From Thalassomonas sp. M1454 (GTDB lineage Bacteria > Pseudomonadota > Gammaproteobacteria > Enterobacterales > Alteromonadaceae), in the NCBI RefSeq assembly GCF_007097525.1, contig NZ_VKDD01000002.1, forward strand, positions 124,001-188,000: 64,000 nucleotides of DNA, given 5' to 3'. The notes under the pieces were generated by a model that saw only the letters and a program-made list of their open reading frames with translations, had not been told where the DNA came from and did not search any database. Below are positions 28,982 to 36,775 of this stretch, in pieces. How positions within the stretch are numbered: the first letter of the stretch is position 1; the number at the start of each line of letters is the position of its first letter. The position numbers were made by a program, and so were the translations under genes.

Positions 28982-29418
28982 TCAAATTCCCTCCAGTTTT
29001 GAAATGGCTCGAACGGCTGAAAAATGCCAGCTGCGCCATACGATGTTAGAAAAAATACTCCGTCATTCCAACCAAAAACACGATGTAATCACGATGCCAT
29101 TTTTCTTATATTGTGAATTGCATTTTGTGACGTATAGATCTATATCGATAGTCTTCTTAGAGTTAATTATCTAATAGTGCTGCCATTTTTAATGTTATTT
29201 ATTCATCAAACGTCACTTCAAATATTTTGAAGTGAAATATCAAATCATTGCGTTATTTTTATTAAAAAGTTTATTTTAATATAGCTTCATCAAATAGAAA
29301 TGGCTTAAAAGAAAGGCGAGTAGCTTTCCTTTAAGTATAAATAAAATGTTTAATAATTAATCTATGCTTAGGCTAGTTTTACTAAACTACTTCTAACTTA
29401 AATAATATTAAGGAAAAG
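28982..29418. other. Intergenic region before the 3-hydroxyacyl-CoA dehydrogenase gene
   Basis: No convincing gene. A 75-codon frame (28947-29174) starts before the ligA terminator and is unlike a protein. The only ordered element is a palindrome at 29214-29234 (CACTTCAAA-TAT-TTTGAAGTG). AAGGA at the end is the ribosome binding site of the next gene. Confidence 0.55.
29214..29234. promoter_or_regulatory. Perfect 9-base inverted repeat, possible operator
   Basis: CACTTCAAA and TTTGAAGTG separated by TAT, 185 bases upstream of the dehydrogenase start. The stem is not followed by T residues and the repeat has operator-like size; the binding protein is unknown. Confidence 0.35.
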
Positions 29419-30381
29419 ATGATGACAGTTTCAAAACTTGAAAATTTAACGGTTGCAGGCGCTGGTGTACTTGGTGGTCAAATTGCATGGCACAGTGCTT
29501 TTAAAGGCAAAAATGTTGTTGTATATAACCGCAGCGAAACAGGCCTTGCAAGTTGTCGTGTTGCTCATGAAACTTATGCAAATATTTACAAGCAAGACCT
29601 TGGCGCAACAGACCTTGAGATTGAGCAAACGAAACAACGTTTAGTATTTACAACAGACTTAGAAAAAGCGGTAAGTAATGCTGATATTGTTATTGAAGCA
29701 ATACCAGAGATCCTTGATGTAAAAATTAAATTTTACCAAAGCATGCAAGAATTTTTGCCTGAGCACACAATTTTAGCAACTAATTCATCTACGTTACTAC
29801 CAAGTGATTTTGCTGAGCACACGGGTCGCCCTGAGAAGTTTGGTGCATTACATTTTGCTAACCTTATCTGGTCAATGAACCTTGCAGAAGTAATGGCGCA
29901 TGAAGGCACCTCAGAGCAAACATTAATTGATACAACTCGATTTGCAGTTGAGATAGGCATGGTACCTATCCCAGTAGAAAAAGAATATAACGGCTATGTA
30001 ATTAATGCCATGTTAGTGCCTATTATTAATGCCGCACAAAGCTTAATTACTAAAGGCGTTTCGACACCTGAATATATTGATAAAACTTACATGATCTTCA
30101 ACCGTGGTACATCTCTTGGTCCATGTGGGATTATGGATATTGTCGGCTTTAAAACTATTTATAATGTTTTAAGCTATTGGGGCGAAGTTAAAAATGACCA
30201 AGATATGCTAGATAATGCTCAATACATTAAAGAGAATTTTGTCGACAAAGGCATTCAAGGTATTCAAGGTGGCAAAGGTTATTATCAATATCCAAACCCA
30301 AGCTTCCAAGCTGAAGATTTCCTAGATGTACCGGATATTTCTAAAGCTGAAGAAATTGCCAAAATGGCCTTGCTAGCATAA
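29419..30381 (+). CDS. 3-hydroxyacyl-CoA dehydrogenase family protein
   Basis: A 320-residue stand-alone NAD-dependent dehydrogenase of the 3HCDH family, expected to oxidise 3-hydroxyacyl-CoA or reduce acetoacetyl-CoA. The Rossmann nucleotide loop is VAGAGVLGGQIAW (11-23), followed by ADIVIEAIPE, the NSST loop and the catalytic-His region ALHFANLIWSMNLAEV. In typical enzymes this reads HFFNPVxxMxLVEV, so the Asn-Pro step is altered to AN-L, and the usual GFVGNR is YNGYVINA here; substrate preference may differ from classical FadB or Hbd. AAGGA precedes an ATG-ATG start. It stands alone between two terminators. Confidence 0.85.
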   Translation: MMTVSKLENLTVAGAGVLGGQIAWHSAFKGKNVVVYNRSETGLASCRVAHETYANIYKQDLGATDLEIEQTKQRLVFTTDLEKAVSNADIVIEAIPEILDVKIKFYQSMQEFLPEHTILATNSSTLLPSDFAEHTGRPEKFGALHFANLIWSMNLAEVMAHEGTSEQTLIDTTRFAVEIGMVPIPVEKEYNGYVINAMLVPIINAAQSLITKGVSTPEYIDKTYMIFNRGTSLGPCGIMDIVGFKTIYNVLSYWGEVKNDQDMLDNAQYIKENFVDKGIQGIQGGKGYYQYPNPSFQAEDFLDVPDISKAEEIAKMALLA

Positions 30382-30457
30382 TGTAATGAGCGATAGTTAT
30401 TGGCTGTGCTAAAGCAATATTAGCTAATATATAACTCATACAATATCTAATAAATAT

Positions 30458-30490
30458 AAAGTTAGTCGATGAAAGTCGGCTAACTTTTTT
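30458..30490 (+). terminator. Intrinsic terminator of the dehydrogenase gene
   Basis: AAAGTTAG...CTAACTTT stem with an inner CG/CG pair and TTTTTT following. Confidence 0.82.
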
Positions 30491-30623
30491 TATTAAAATA
30501 TCATCTAATTTTTATAAATTTAACTTGAGTGAAAAATTGGAAGCTAAATGCCCACAGCTTTCTTGAGCACAGGGTGGATCTTGTCTACAATAGACTACTT
30601 TATATTTACTTTAGGCCATTAAA

Positions 30624-30872
30624 ATGAATGACACTAAATCACTACCCGAATTACCAGATAGACTTTCTTGTAACCCTCGCAGCCCACATCATGTAGAAGA
30701 GGTTTTTGAACACAATATCGGTATAAAAATTAACGGTAAAGAGCGTACCGATGTTGAAGAGTATTGCATTAGTGAAGGTTGGATAAAAATTCCTTCTCCA
30801 AAAGCACTAGACCGTCGTGGCCAGCCACTTTTAATAACACTTAAAGGTAAAGTCGAAGCCTTTTATTGTTAA
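30624..30872 (+). CDS. DUF3297 family protein
   Basis: An 82-residue protein matching DUF3297 over its full length: LPDRLSCNPRSPHHVEEVFE, then IGIKINGKERTDVEEYCISE and a C-terminal LKGKVEAFY. The family is small, cytosolic and conserved in many proteobacteria without an established function. No neighbour gives a hint; it lies between the dehydrogenase and the NhaR-like regulator and is convergent with the latter. Confidence 0.88.
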   Translation: MNDTKSLPELPDRLSCNPRSPHHVEEVFEHNIGIKINGKERTDVEEYCISEGWIKIPSPKALDRRGQPLLITLKGKVEAFYC

Positions 30873-30926
30873 GCTATGCTACACATCTAATCTTTAAAGA
30901 AGCTTAGATGTGTATTAAACACCTCA

Positions 30927-31820
30927 TTAGTTATTTTCTGTAGCTGAATTTACTATTTCTAGAATCGCTGGATGCTTTAATCTTCGTTCAGGTGAAATGA
31001 TATAGTAAGACTCTTTGATTTCTTTGGTACGCCCAAGTACTTTTACTCCGTATTTTTCAACGATATGCTCTTCAATAAGCGTAGGGCTACAAAAGACTCC
31101 AGAGCCTTGTTTCGCAAACGACTTCATTAGTGCACTGTCATCAAATTCAGCAATAATATTGGCTGAAATATTATGCTTTTCTAACCACAATGAAATAGAT
31201 GCTCTTACCGCCGATTGTTTACTTTGGATAAGCCAAGGTAACTGGGATAAATTTTCAGGGAATTCTTTGCTGCATGTTTGCAGTAATTCCTCTGTTGCAA
31301 AAAAACTAAATCCGCTTTCTATCAACTGGTGGTTATAAGCCTTTACGTGGCTACCAAGCTGTAAAGGTTGATCGGTTAATATACAATCAATTTTATTGAT
31401 GGAAAGATCGGCTAATAAATGGTTTTGTTCACCTTCTTGGCAAATTAACCGCACTGATTCATTCATTTTTAAAACAGGGGATAATAGTTGGTGGCCTAAT
31501 ACTTTTGGGATGACGTTGGTTATACCAACGGTGAAGGTATGCCATAGTCCAGGTTGTTTTCTTTGTAAGATATTTTTTATTTCATCGCCTAGCTGAAAAA
31601 TTTCTTCAGCGTAACTAAAAATAAGTAATCCCATTTCAGATAAATATAATTTTTTACCTTTACGGTCAAATAACTTAACTCCAATTTGCGTTTCAAAGTT
31701 AGCAATTTGGCCGCTGATAGTCTGAGGTGTCAGACTTAATCTTGTGCTTGCTTTGGTAATGCTTCCTTCAGTAGCAACAACATAAAAGTAAAAAAGATGA
31801 TTGTAATTTAAAGGACTCAT
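30927..31820 (-). CDS. nhaR: LysR-family regulator, NhaR-like
   Basis: A 297-residue LysR-type regulator. The DNA-binding end LNYNHLFYFYVVATEGSITKASTRLSLTPQTISGQIANFE matches NhaR (NYNHLYYFW..., LTPQTITGQI) much better than generic LysR proteins. NhaR senses sodium and activates nhaA in E. coli. Here no nhaA is adjacent; instead the gene diverges from a long operon encoding a Mrp-type Na+/H+ antiporter, a natural target. Two TTCGAATT repeats spaced by 22 bases lie between them. The effector domain (from about residue 90) is normal in length. The functional link is inference from homology and context. Confidence 0.8.
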   Translation of the reverse strand: MSPLNYNHLFYFYVVATEGSITKASTRLSLTPQTISGQIANFETQIGVKLFDRKGKKLYLSEMGLLIFSYAEEIFQLGDEIKNILQRKQPGLWHTFTVGITNVIPKVLGHQLLSPVLKMNESVRLICQEGEQNHLLADLSINKIDCILTDQPLQLGSHVKAYNHQLIESGFSFFATEELLQTCSKEFPENLSQLPWLIQSKQSAVRASISLWLEKHNISANIIAEFDDSALMKSFAKQGSGVFCSPTLIEEHIVEKYGVKVLGRTKEIKESYYIISPERRLKHPAILEIVNSATENN

Positions 31821-31839
31821 GGGATTATTGTCAGTTTTT

Positions 31840-31869
31840 TTCGAATTAAAAGTTAATAATATTCGAATT
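31840..31869. promoter_or_regulatory. Two TTCGAATT repeats, candidate NhaR boxes
   Basis: TTCGAATT occurs at 31840-31847 and 31862-31869, a 22-base step that puts both on one face of the helix, 20 to 50 bases from the nhaR start and about 65-95 from the first gene of the antiporter operon. Confidence 0.5.
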
Positions 31870-31932
31870 TACCAACAACAACAAGTAAGCTATAAAAGAT
31901 ATAACTTATAATTTTTATTACTATGGAAAATA

Positions 31933-32445
31933 ATGACACGTTATAAAAAAGACTCTTTCTTATCCGCTGTTTGTCCATTAACTTTTAGAGTTAATTCCTT
32001 GAAAAATAAAAAATTAAGTTTTTTACTAATATCGATAATGCTGTCGTTTTCTTCTGTTGCTAAACAGCTAGATGATAAAGAAAAGCACATAGTTGACTCA
32101 TGTAATGCTTACAAATACAGCGATGATGAAACCGCGACACTAGCTTGTGGGATTTATATTCGAGGCTTTTTCAATGGCATGCTCAACTCAGCCAATACCG
32201 ATGTTAAAAAGATTGAGAAAAATAGCAAAAGCACATCCAGTTTTGTGGAAAGAGCTTACGCTAATAGGGTTGGCAAAAGAGGGGAGCGTAAGGCGAGAAA
32301 TTATTCCTGTTTAACGGTTGATGAGTTGCGAGATAAAATTTTAGTAAGCCTTAGTGATGATTCCCGTAAACCTTTTAATTCACTTAATCATATAAATAAG
32401 TTTCTAGTTAATAAATTAACTGCAGCTTGTTCATCAAAAAAATAA
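31933..32445 (+). CDS. Small exported cysteine-containing protein, possibly Rap1a/Tai-like
   Basis: A 170-residue protein with an internal hydrophobic stretch (LSFLLISIMLSFSSVA-KQ, about 29-46) that looks like a signal peptide behind a long basic N-terminus; a TTG at 31999 would give a shorter, more typical signal. The mature part carries CNAYKYSDDETATLACGIYIRGFFNGML and a late Cys, reminiscent of the Rap1a/Tai4 immunity-protein fold with its disulfides; this is a weak resemblance. It is the first gene after the NhaR-like regulator and only eight bases before the hibernation-like gene. Start codon uncertain. Confidence 0.55.
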   Translation: MTRYKKDSFLSAVCPLTFRVNSLKNKKLSFLLISIMLSFSSVAKQLDDKEKHIVDSCNAYKYSDDETATLACGIYIRGFFNGMLNSANTDVKKIEKNSKSTSSFVERAYANRVGKRGERKARNYSCLTVDELRDKILVSLSDDSRKPFNSLNHINKFLVNKLTAACSSKK

Positions 32446-32453
32446 ACTAGTCG

Positions 32454-32750
32454 ATGAAGATCAAAGTTCAAAATGATTTGATAGATATTGATCAATCAAT
32501 AACTGAGTATATTCAACGTATGCTTCGACTTGGTTTGTCAAAATATTCAACCAATATATCGTCTATCAACTTTTTGGTATCTAGGGTTAAAGAGCAAAGA
32601 GATAAAGATGATAAGCATTGTGTTCTAACTATTACGCTTGTTAATCGCGAGAATATTGTTGCCGAGGAAACTCAGCCCGATCTTAACTTTGCCATTGATC
32701 GTGTTATTCAAAAAGCGACTAGAAAAATTACACGAAAACTTTTATCTTAA
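32454..32750 (+). CDS. HPF/RaiA-like ribosome-associated protein
   Basis: A 98-residue protein that resembles short hibernation-promoting factors (S30AE, sigma-54 modulation fold): an alternating beta start (MKIKVQND), a long first helix (ITEYIQRMLRLGLSKYS), DDKHCVLTITLVNRENIVAEE, then DLNFAIDRVIQKATRKITRKLL. Such proteins bind the 30S decoding centre and silence ribosomes in stress. The match is to the fold rather than to canonical HPF, and the usual HPF locus beside rpoN is not here, so this is a paralogue. Its place in an antiporter operon suggests coupling of translation to salt or pH stress; that is inference. Confidence 0.65.
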   Translation: MKIKVQNDLIDIDQSITEYIQRMLRLGLSKYSTNISSINFLVSRVKEQRDKDDKHCVLTITLVNRENIVAEETQPDLNFAIDRVIQKATRKITRKLLS

Positions 32751-32801
32751 TAAAAAAGTAAATATAGTGTTAGGCTTTAGGGAGAGCTCTATTGAGGATT
32801 T

Positions 32802-33272
32802 ATGAAACATACAATTAGTCTATTTATAACTTTAGCTGCTTTTTGGCTACTTAATTCAGGACATTACAGTGTCTTGATTTTGTCGTTAGGTTTAGCGTCT
32901 ATAGCTTTGATTATATACATAGCGAATAAAATGGATGTTGTTGATCAAGAATCGCAACCGCTGTACTTATCTCGCAAAATATTTGGCTATTATTTTTGGC
33001 TTATTATCGAAATTATTAAAGCAAACACTACTGTAGTTAAACATATTTGGCTGGGTAAAAAGACGATATCGCCTACTCTTAAAAAAATTAAAGTAACGCA
33101 ACAAACTGATATGGGCAAAGTGATATATGCAAACTCTATTACGCTTACTCCAGGTACTGTTGCGATAGACATAAATGAAGACGAAATCCTTGTACATGCT
33201 TTAATCGCAGAGGATCTTGATTCATTAGAATTCGGTGAAATGGATCGCCGAGTAACCTCATTGGAGAACTGA
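32802..33272 (+). CDS. mrpE: Mrp/Mnh antiporter subunit E
   Basis: A 156-residue membrane subunit with two or three N-terminal hydrophobic helices and the MrpE C-terminal domain: KANTTVVKHIWLGKK, then MGKVIYANSITLTPGTVAID, which is diagnostic. It is the first of the antiporter subunits; the stop codon overlaps the ATG of mrpF (TGATG), so the genes are translationally coupled. GGGAG lies 30 bases upstream of the ATG but GAGG is nearer and better placed. Confidence 0.92.
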   Translation: MKHTISLFITLAAFWLLNSGHYSVLILSLGLASIALIIYIANKMDVVDQESQPLYLSRKIFGYYFWLIIEIIKANTTVVKHIWLGKKTISPTLKKIKVTQQTDMGKVIYANSITLTPGTVAIDINEDEILVHALIAEDLDSLEFGEMDRRVTSLEN

Positions 33273-33562
33273 TGTTAATTGCCGCAACAGTAGCTATTTT
33301 TATCGCCATGCTTTTAGCAATCTTTCGAGGGATTGCTGGACCTACATTATATGACCGCATTTTGGCCGTTAATACGTTTGGCACCAAAACTGTGTTGATG
33401 ATTTCCCTATTGGGTTTTGTGATGGGACGCCCTGAGTTTTTAGATATTGCGATTGTGTACGCATTGATTAACTTTATCAGTGTGATCGGTGTCTTGCGTT
33501 ATTCTGATACCGACCAGTTTAAGCATACTCCGCCTAATAAAAAATCTGAGGAGGAGCTATAA
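33272..33562 (+). CDS. mrpF: Mrp/Mnh antiporter subunit F
   Basis: A 96-residue three-helix membrane protein. The family signature FRGIAGPTLYDRILAVNTFG (residues about 13-33) and DIAIVYALINFISVIGVLRY are intact. It overlaps mrpE at the start and abuts mrpG at the end with no gap, as in archaeal mbhB and bacterial mrpF. Part of a membrane complex exchanging Na+ (or another cation) for protons. Confidence 0.93.
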   Translation: MLIAATVAIFIAMLLAIFRGIAGPTLYDRILAVNTFGTKTVLMISLLGFVMGRPEFLDIAIVYALINFISVIGVLRYSDTDQFKHTPPNKKSEEEL

Positions 33563-33913
33563 ATGGAACTTTTGATAACCATTGTTAGTGGTCTATTTTT
33601 ATTAGTCGGTAGCTTTCTTTGTCTTTCTGGCGGAGTAGGCATTATTCGTTTCCCAGACTTTTATACTCGCATGCACGCCGTTGGCGTAACAGATACTTTA
33701 GGTTCGGTCATGATCTTAACCGGGTTAATGATGCAAAGTAGTGATTTATTGGTGATTGCAAAGCTTATTATGGTGTTGTTGCTTATTTTATTAGTTGGTC
33801 CTACAACTAGCCATGTTCTTGCCAAAGCAGCTTTTCATAATGGCTTACAGCCCAAAGGTTTATCTACAGAAAACAAACATAATAATAAGGAGTCTTCCTC
33901 ATCGAATACTTGA
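33563..33913 (+). CDS. mrpG: Mrp/Mnh antiporter subunit G
   Basis: A 116-residue three-helix subunit with the conserved GGVGIIRFPDFYTRMHAVGVTD stretch (about 24-45) followed by LGSVMILTGLM and LVGPTTSHVLAKAA, which identify MrpG. GAGGAG is placed before its ATG. The 3' end carries AAGGAG, which serves as the ribosome binding site of the next gene. Confidence 0.93.
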   Translation: MELLITIVSGLFLLVGSFLCLSGGVGIIRFPDFYTRMHAVGVTDTLGSVMILTGLMMQSSDLLVIAKLIMVLLLILLVGPTTSHVLAKAAFHNGLQPKGLSTENKHNNKESSSSNT

Positions 33914-34923
33914 TTAATATAGTACTGCTAAGTTTATTAGTAGTAGTGGCTATCGGTATCATTCGCATGAAAGACTTATTTGCAGTGGTCATGCTTACTG
34001 GTATATACGGATTATTATCGGCAAGTTTCTTTGTTGCTATGGATGCCGTTGATGTCGCTTTTACTGAAGCTGCCGTGGGGGCAGGTATTTCAACTTTACT
34101 TATGTTAGTTGTTATTACAATGACAGGGCGTAAAGAAAAAGCAACTCGTCACAAACCATTCGCAGCGCTGTTTGTTGTTGTCATTACTGGCGGCTTACTG
34201 GTTTATGGCACATTAGATATGCCACTTTTCGGCTCTGCTGATGCACCTATTCATAATCACGTTGCCCCACGCTACCTTAATGATTCAATGCAAGAAATAG
34301 GTATCCCCAACGTTGTTACCTCAGTATTAGCAAGTTATAGAGCATTTGATACTTTTGGTGAAGTCGTGGTTATTTTTACTGCTGGTATCGGTGTTTTGGC
34401 AATGTTATTTGCTCATCGTCGCCGCGAAGAGGATGAAAAACTTGCTGCAATAAATGATTCTATGCATGAAAAGCATCTTGTTATTCGTATTGTTACTAAA
34501 ATGCTGATCCCATTTATCTTATTGTTTGCGCTTTATGTACAGTTTCATGGGGACTACGGCCCTGGTGGAGGCTTTCAAGCAGGGGTGATTTTTTCATCTG
34601 CTATTGTCTTGTATGCCATGTTATTTGGCTTAAGTGCGGCACGTAGAGTGGTTAACCAAGGCTTTATTCAATTAATGGCTGCATTTGGCGTGCTGTGTTA
34701 TGGCTGTGTTGGTATTGCTTCATTGCTCAATGGTGGTAATTTCTTTGATTACAACGTGTTATCTAACGATCCTGTTGCAGGTCAACACTTAGGTATTTTG
34801 TTAATTGAATGGGGAGTAGGGGTTACCGTAGCGTCTATTATGATAATTATATTCTTTAGTTTTGCCGGACGACGTGAGATACAGCAGTATGTTGAACAAA
34901 ATAAAAATAAGGAGTCTGTGTAA
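33901..34923 (+). CDS. Fused antiporter subunit: MrpA C-terminal (DUF4040) part plus MrpB
   Basis: A 340-residue membrane protein. Residues 1-80 are the DUF4040 module (RMKDLFAVVMLTGIYGLLSA, DAVDVAFTEAAVGAGISTLL), which in Bacillus is the C-terminal end of MrpA and in archaea MbhD. After a periplasmic loop and a second hydrophobic part comes MrpB with its signature QFHGDYGPGGGFQAGVIF. The start is unusual: AAGGAG lies eight bases before ATC GAA TAC TTG, and homologues, as I recall them, start with Met exactly at the ATC codon. The only standard start is a TTG at 33910, 17 bases from the Shine-Dalgarno sequence. I annotate from 33901 and note TTG 33910 (337 residues) as the alternative. Confidence 0.85.
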   Translation: MEYLINIVLLSLLVVVAIGIIRMKDLFAVVMLTGIYGLLSASFFVAMDAVDVAFTEAAVGAGISTLLMLVVITMTGRKEKATRHKPFAALFVVVITGGLLVYGTLDMPLFGSADAPIHNHVAPRYLNDSMQEIGIPNVVTSVLASYRAFDTFGEVVVIFTAGIGVLAMLFAHRRREEDEKLAAINDSMHEKHLVIRIVTKMLIPFILLFALYVQFHGDYGPGGGFQAGVIFSSAIVLYAMLFGLSAARRVVNQGFIQLMAAFGVLCYGCVGIASLLNGGNFFDYNVLSNDPVAGQHLGILLIEWGVGVTVASIMIIIFFSFAGRREIQQYVEQNKNKESV

Positions 34924-35306
34924 TGCTCATCGGACTTTTTAATAATTGGGTAGTTATTGTGCTGATGATGAGTGGTTTGTATATCGTTATTGCTCAAGGT
35001 AATTTAATTAAAAAACTTGTTGGTTTAACAATATTCCAAACCTCGGTATTTATTTTTTATATTAGTATGGCGAAAGTCAGTGGTGGTAGCGCCCCAATTT
35101 TAGACCAAGAGATCTCTGTATATTCTAACCCATTACCTCATGTTTTAATTCTTACCGCGATTGTTGTTGGTATTGCGACCACGGCATTAGGCCTATCATT
35201 GGTGGTTCGTATTAAAGAGTCTTACGGCACGATTGAAGAAGAAGAAATTCAACAGCAAGATAATTTGCAAAACCAAAAAGAAAACAAAGTGGAGGTGAAA
35301 GAGTGA
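34923..35306 (+). CDS. mrpC: Mrp/Mnh antiporter subunit C (NuoK-like)
   Basis: A 127-residue three-helix protein homologous to complex I NuoK. The signatures GNLIKKLVGLTIFQTSVFIF and LPHVLILTAIVVGIATTALGL are intact, including the glutamate-free first helix and the basic cluster of MrpC. ATG overlaps the preceding stop (TAATG), and its own stop overlaps the GTG start of the next gene. It forms part of the ion path between subunits A/D. Confidence 0.93.
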   Translation: MLIGLFNNWVVIVLMMSGLYIVIAQGNLIKKLVGLTIFQTSVFIFYISMAKVSGGSAPILDQEISVYSNPLPHVLILTAIVVGIATTALGLSLVVRIKESYGTIEEEEIQQQDNLQNQKENKVEVKE

Positions 35307-36775
35307 TTGCACACCTTCCCATTTTACAAGTAGTTATTCCGCTGATGGCGGCACCTATTTGTTTGATCTTAAATCGCTCTAAACTCGCCTGGTTATTTGC
35401 TTTAATCGTTAGTGGCGTATCATGTTTGGTGAGTATTTTATTACTGCAACAAGTAATGACCACTGGCGTGATTTCATATGAACTTGGTGGTTGGCAAGCG
35501 CCTTGGGGAATAGAGTATCGAATTGATGAACTCAATGCCTTGATGTTGTTAATCATTTCCGCTATCAGCACCATAGTTTTATTTGCTGCGCCGAAAAGCA
35601 TAGATAAAGAAATAGTTAAAGGTAAGCACACTTATTTCTATGTTTTATATCTACTCTCGCTTACGGGAATGTTGGGTATTGTTGCAACCGGTGATGCGTT
35701 TAATGTCTTTGTCTTTTTAGAAATTACTTCGCTGTCCGCCTACGCGCTTATTGCTATGGGTAAAAAGAAGCAAGCGGTTTGGGCGTCATTCCAATACCTT
35801 GTTATGGGAACCATCGGCGCTACATTTATCTTAATAGGTATTGGTTTGATGTATCAAATGACCGGTACGTTAAATATGCAAGACTTGTCGCAACGTTTAC
35901 CTGAAGTTGCCCAAACACGTACTGTCTTTACCGCTTTTGCCTTTGTTATCGTTGGCGTTTGCTTAAAGTTAGCTATGTTTCCGTTGCATCTATGGTTACC
36001 AAATGCGTACGCTTATGCGCCATCAATTGTTACCTCATTCTTTTCAGCAACCTCAACTAAAGTTGCCATTTATTTATTAATCCGCTTTACCTTTTCTGTG
36101 TTTGGTCTGTCGTTCTCTTTCACCACAGTACCACTACAAACACTGTTTATGACACTGGGTTTAGTGGGCATTTTTGTTGCATCTATTTCGGCAATTTATC
36201 AGCACAATATTAAACATCTTTTTGCTTACTCAAGTATTGCGCAAATAGGCTATATGATTGTTGGTTTTAGTATCAGCTCGGTAGCTGGTTTAACTGCCAC
36301 CTTATTGCACTTGTTTAACCATGCATTGATGAAAAGCGCAATATTCTTAGCGTTAGCCGCTGTAGCTTATAGGGTCGGTAATGTTCGACTTGATAGCCTT
36401 AGAGGATTAGGTCGCCAGATGCCATTGACTATGGCAGCCATTGTTATTGGCGGTTTAAGTTTGATCGGTGTGCCATTAACCGTTGGTTTTGTGAGTAAAT
36501 GGTATTTACTAAGTGCTTTAATCGAACAAGGCTGGTGGCCTGTTGCCGTGCTAATTTTGTTAGGTTCAATGTTAGCGGTTATCTATGTTTGGAAAGTTGT
36601 CGAAGTCGCTTACTTTAAAGAGCCTGTTGGCACACCTGTTAAAGAGGCGCCTATTGGATTTCTTATCCCAATATGGATACTGGTTTTAGCTAATGTTTAT
36701 TTTGGTATTGATACTCGCTTTAGCGTACAGGTAGCGCAAGCTGCTGCCGAAAGTTTGTTTGGAGGTGCGCTATGA
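35303..36775 (+). CDS. mrpD: Antiporter subunit D, first proton-channel paralogue (MrpD)
   Basis: A 490-residue polytopic protein of the NuoL/M/N-MrpA/D family with about 14 helices. The key glutamate lies in FVFLEITSLSAYALIAMG and the key lysine in VCLKLAMFPLHLWLPNAYAY, followed by AYSSIAQIGYMIVGF and the LFNHALMKSAIFL helix with its His and Lys. These form the half-channel that moves protons. GTG start at 35303 with GGAGG nearby, overlapping mrpC. It is closest to true MrpD of the three. Confidence 0.92.
   Translation: MIAHLPILQVVIPLMAAPICLILNRSKLAWLFALIVSGVSCLVSILLLQQVMTTGVISYELGGWQAPWGIEYRIDELNALMLLIISAISTIVLFAAPKSIDKEIVKGKHTYFYVLYLLSLTGMLGIVATGDAFNVFVFLEITSLSAYALIAMGKKKQAVWASFQYLVMGTIGATFILIGIGLMYQMTGTLNMQDLSQRLPEVAQTRTVFTAFAFVIVGVCLKLAMFPLHLWLPNAYAYAPSIVTSFFSATSTKVAIYLLIRFTFSVFGLSFSFTTVPLQTLFMTLGLVGIFVASISAIYQHNIKHLFAYSSIAQIGYMIVGFSISSVAGLTATLLHLFNHALMKSAIFLALAAVAYRVGNVRLDSLRGLGRQMPLTMAAIVIGGLSLIGVPLTVGFVSKWYLLSALIEQGWWPVAVLILLGSMLAVIYVWKVVEVAYFKEPVGTPVKEAPIGFLIPIWILVLANVYFGIDTRFSVQVAQAAAESLFGGAL

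Noticed and set aside
28947-29174. 75-codon open frame after ligA
   Set aside because: It starts before and runs through the ligA terminator hairpin, has no Shine-Dalgarno sequence, and its composition is not protein-like.
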